A DNA stretch of 7,980 bases, from NCBI GenBank assembly GCA_009926295.1, contig RFPF01000133.1:1-7980 (forward strand), written 5' to 3'. The first letter of the stretch is position 1. Every line of letters starts with the position of its first letter. The stretch is from Planctomycetia bacterium. GTDB lineage: Bacteria; Planctomycetota; Planctomycetia; Pirellulales; UBA1268. The translations under genes were made by a program, and so were the position numbers. This document shows positions 5,270-7,980 of the stretch, piece by piece. Below the pieces are notes generated by a model, which saw nothing but the letters and a program-made list of their open reading frames with translations, ran no database searches and was not told the DNA's origin.

Positions 5270-7980
5270 ATGGCTCGATCGCGACGCATCCACCGCCGCC
5301 GCGTGGGCCACCCGAAGCCGCCGACCGTCGCCCCTCCGGAGCGACTCGAGCCGCGGCTCGCGCTCTCGGCCGCGCCGTCGGGAGGCACCGTCTTCTACGT
5401 CGACACCGCCGCCCAGTTCAACGCCCGGATCGACAAGTTCGGCGCCGCCTTCGGCACGCTCCACGCCGGCGACCGCGTGCTCCTCAAGGGGGGCGCGTGG
5501 GGCGGGCTCGTGACCACGATCACCGGATCGATGACCGACGCCGATGCCGTGGCGAATCCGGCCATGATCATCGCCTGCGACGCCAACTACGTCCCGACGG
5601 TGGGCGGCGTGGTGGTCAACGGCGTGAGCGCGATCGATCTGGCCGGAACCGGGATCTCCTTCGTGGGCGTGAAGTTCGGTTCCACCAGCGGAATGCTCAC
5701 GAAAGGAAACTCGACCGACTACGACGACACCGGGGCGCTCGCCTACCTCATCCGGCTCGACGGGCTCTCCCGCTACATGACCGTGTCCCAGGTCGCGTTC
5801 GACCACTGCGGCTGGGACTCCACCGACTACGCCAACAACGACCACTACGGCTCGTGGATCGCCGTCTACGGCTACCACCACACGATCCGCGGCTGCGAGA
5901 TGGCCGGCCGCGACTTCGATCCCAACGACATCAACGTCGCCGACCCCACCCGGAGGCGGTCGATCCGCGAGGCCACGATCATCGTCTACAAGGACTCGGC
6001 CGATGTGCAGTATGGGTTCCACCAGATCGACCACAATTATTTCGGCGAGCGGAAGATCCCCAGGAGCAAGGACCCGAACCTTCCCACGGCGGTGAGCGGC
6101 CGGGGCTCCGCCGACCTCTACAACGGCTGGGAGACGATCCGCTGCGGGAGCGGCGACTTCGCCACCCTCGACTTCAACACCACCATCGAGTTCAACACCT
6201 TCTACCACTCGATCCAGTCGGCCTACGGCAACGCGACCGACCAGACGGGCGAGCCGGAGATGGTGTCGATCAAGTCGTGCCGCAACACGGTGCGGTTCAA
6301 CACCATCCTCAACAACTACGGCGAGGTCTGCATCCGGCAGGGCGACTACAACGTCGTCGCCGGCAACGTGTTCCTCGCCGGCGGAGCCTACGACGCCTCG
6401 GGAAACATCGTGCTCACCGAGCAGCGAAACACGCGCATGGGAGGCGTGCGCGTGTTCGGCTTCGGGAACACGGTCGCGAACAACTATTTCTACGGACTCT
6501 CGGCCGACGGCATCCGCTCCGCGGTGATCCTCGGCTCGGGCGGGACCGACCCCGGCACGCTCACGAGCCTGGGCAACGGCAGCGGCACATCGTACGAGAC
6601 GGCGACCTACACGCACGTCGTGGGCAACACGTTCATCGACTGCGCCACGATCACGCTCGACAACCCCAATGGCGAGCTCTATCCGGTGTACGGCACACAG
6701 TTCCTCAACAACGTGATCACCTACTCGGGCGACATCGGCGCGAACGGCCTGGTGGGAAACACCGACACGGGCTACGGAACGCTGCTCCTCGCGGCCCACG
6801 GCGGCCGGGCCGCGGGCAACCACGTCTACTCCGCCGCGGCCGCCCAGCTCGGCAGCGCCCAGGCCCTCTTCGGCGAGACGTGGCTCAACGAGTCGTTCGA
6901 GGCCTACGCCGCGGGCGCCGCACCCAATGCCACGACCTCTCCAATGCTCATGGCCACGAGCTACACGACCATCGCGAGCCAGAACGGCGGCAAGATGGCC
7001 CGCTACCTGAAGACGGTGACGGGTTCCGGTGGACCCTACGGCCCCCTCCAGTACAGCCTCTCCCCCGGCAATGCGACGGCCCGTCCACAGGGCTTCATCT
7101 CGTTCGACATCCAGCAGAACGCCAACGCGAACATCGCGAACACCAACACGTTCTACTTCCGACTGGGAGACAACGACCCGACCTCCTCCCTGGCCTCCAA
7201 CCAGAGCGCGTTCATCGACCTGCGATTCAAGCAGGCCACGACGAGCAACTTCAGCGTCTTCTCCAACAACAATCCCATCGGCACTCCCGCCACGATCAGC
7301 CCGACCGCCGCGAACAACGTGAAGGTCTGGTACAACAACACCGCGGCGACGATGAACTACGTCGACCCGAACAACGTCGATCGGACGCTCTCCGCCAATT
7401 CGTTCGTCGTGTTCGTGAACGGAACGTTGATGACGCCGAGCGCCTCGGGCTCGCCGATCAGCACGCCGACCAACGCCACCACGCCCGCCATCGGCAAGAT
7501 CGCCTTCCTGACCAACTCCGCCGCCAAGGCCGACTTCTCGATCGACAACGTCTTCGCCGGCGACGCCGATCCCTGCGGCGCACCGAACACGGTGAGCGCC
7601 ACCGTCGGCCCCGGCCTCACGGCTCTCTACGACGTGCTCCAGGTGCCCGCGGCCTCGAGTCCGCTCGTCGGCGCTGCGGCGGCCGTGCCGACGGTGAAGG
7701 ACACGGCGTCGACCGCCGCAGCCCACGATCTGGCCAGCGTCGTCGCGGCCTGTGCGGCACAGGACCTGCGCGGCCTCGCGCGGCCTGCCACGGGCCGTGA
7801 CTCGGGGAGCTACGAGGTGGAGGCCACCGGCACCGGCTTCCGACCGCTGCGAAGGGCGGAGGCAGGCCTCCTGGCCGTGACCTCGCCGACGGTCACGGTG
7901 ACGGTGGCGGCGAGCCAGACGGTGGTCGATTCGACGGTGCGAAGCGGGGCGATGCAGATCGTGAAGCAGGGCGCGGGCAC
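5270..7980 (+). CDS. LEPR-type surface protein: PL6 lyase + ConA-like domain + start of PATR region, 3' end beyond window
   Basis: The frame is open from ATG 5270 to the window end (903 codons, no stop). No good ribosome site precedes it; GTG 5258 is an in-frame alternative. Residues 1-36 are Arg/Pro-rich (RSRRIHRRR) and end in RLEPRLALSA, resembling the LEPR-XLL N-terminal element of large planctomycete surface proteins. There is no ordinary hydrophobic signal peptide. Residues ~40-530 form a PL6 beta-helix: FYVDTAAQF opens it, GEPEMVSIKSCRNTVRFN (327-344) supplies Glu328, Glu330 and Lys335, and CIRQGDYN (354-361) supplies Arg356. These match the Glu/Glu calcium ligands and the Lys/Arg catalytic pair, with the family's 21-residue Lys-Arg spacing. 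GGVRVFGFGNTVANNYF (391-407) is a further family strand. Residues ~538-768 (LNESFEAYAAG to FSIDNVFAGD) look like a concanavalin A/LamG-type beta-sandwich, possibly glycan-binding. A ~100-residue Ala-rich linker follows. Residues ~871-903 (QTVVDSTVRSG, then IVKQGAG) look like the start of a PATR repeat, so the full protein is probably much longer. Likely role: a surface-held lyase for an anionic polysaccharide. Confidence 0.87.
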   Translation, partial: MARSRRIHRRRVGHPKPPTVAPPERLEPRLALSAAPSGGTVFYVDTAAQFNARIDKFGAAFGTLHAGDRVLLKGGAWGGLVTTITGSMTDADAVANPAMIIACDANYVPTVGGVVVNGVSAIDLAGTGISFVGVKFGSTSGMLTKGNSTDYDDTGALAYLIRLDGLSRYMTVSQVAFDHCGWDSTDYANNDHYGSWIAVYGYHHTIRGCEMAGRDFDPNDINVADPTRRRSIREATIIVYKDSADVQYGFHQIDHNYFGERKIPRSKDPNLPTAVSGRGSADLYNGWETIRCGSGDFATLDFNTTIEFNTFYHSIQSAYGNATDQTGEPEMVSIKSCRNTVRFNTILNNYGEVCIRQGDYNVVAGNVFLAGGAYDASGNIVLTEQRNTRMGGVRVFGFGNTVANNYFYGLSADGIRSAVILGSGGTDPGTLTSLGNGSGTSYETATYTHVVGNTFIDCATITLDNPNGELYPVYGTQFLNNVITYSGDIGANGLVGNTDTGYGTLLLAAHGGRAAGNHVYSAAAAQLGSAQALFGETWLNESFEAYAAGAAPNATTSPMLMATSYTTIASQNGGKMARYLKTVTGSGGPYGPLQYSLSPGNATARPQGFISFDIQQNANANIANTNTFYFRLGDNDPTSSLASNQSAFIDLRFKQATTSNFSVFSNNNPIGTPATISPTAANNVKVWYNNTAATMNYVDPNNVDRTLSANSFVVFVNGTLMTPSASGSPISTPTNATTPAIGKIAFLTNSAAKADFSIDNVFAGDADPCGAPNTVSATVGPGLTALYDVLQVPAASSPLVGAAAAVPTVKDTASTAAAHDLASVVAACAAQDLRGLARPATGRDSGSYEVEATGTGFRPLRRAEAGLLAVTSPTVTVTVAASQTVVDSTVRSGAMQIVKQGAG

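Noticed and set aside
3794..7726. A 1310-codon minus-strand open frame that runs antisense through the divergent lyase and continues into the sulfatase.
   Set aside because: Only the last 439 codons look like protein. The upstream part is Arg/Val/Gly/His-rich antisense sequence opposite a clearly coding PL6 gene, and the sulfatase has its own ribosome site and signal peptide at 5113. The open frame is a by-product of high GC.
5497..7800. A 767-codon plus-strand open frame overlapping the divergent lyase.
   Set aside because: It is a shifted frame of the same strand, giving an Arg/His/Pro/Gln-rich product. The frame starting at 5270 carries the LEPR, PL6 and beta-sandwich signatures.

Overview
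The window is GC-rich, densely coding DNA that most resembles a Planctomycetota genome. That placement is an inference. It rests on an Arg-rich N-terminus with an LEPR-x-L-type motif, a secreted family S1 sulfatase, and long Ser/Thr/Gly/Asn-rich proteins with autotransporter-associated beta-strand (PATR) repeats. No RNA gene, transposase, integrase or CRISPR array is visible.

There are four genes. (1) 1-2104, minus strand: the first ~701 residues of an exported PATR-repeat protein whose 3' end lies beyond the left edge. (2) 2269-3813, minus: a 514-residue secreted polysaccharide lyase of the PL6 (alginate lyase / chondroitinase B) type. (3) 3794-5113, minus: a complete 439-residue secreted sulfatase; its last 20 bases overlap the start of gene 2, so sulfatase and lyase form a tightly coupled pair. 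(4) 5270-7980, plus: a divergently transcribed multidomain protein running off the right edge. It has an LEPR-type N-terminus, a second PL6 catalytic domain with the full Glu/Glu/Lys/Arg set, a probable concanavalin A-like beta-sandwich, and what looks like the start of a PATR region at the window border.

Intergenic space is short. The 165 bp between genes 1 and 2 hold a probable terminator for the sulfatase-lyase operon, a weak promoter candidate and an 18-bp near-perfect palindrome. The 156 bp between the divergent genes 3 and 4 must hold both promoters, but no strong -35/-10 pair is obvious.

Read together, the genes look like a small locus for an anionic polysaccharide that contains uronic acid and sulfate esters. 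The sulfatase would remove sulfate and the two lyases would cleave uronate-containing chains by beta-elimination. At least one lyase is built into a large, probably surface-associated repeat protein, with another repeat protein next door. The substrate cannot be fixed from sequence alone: PL6 includes both alginate lyases and dermatan-sulfate lyases, and the sulfatase favours a sulfated target.
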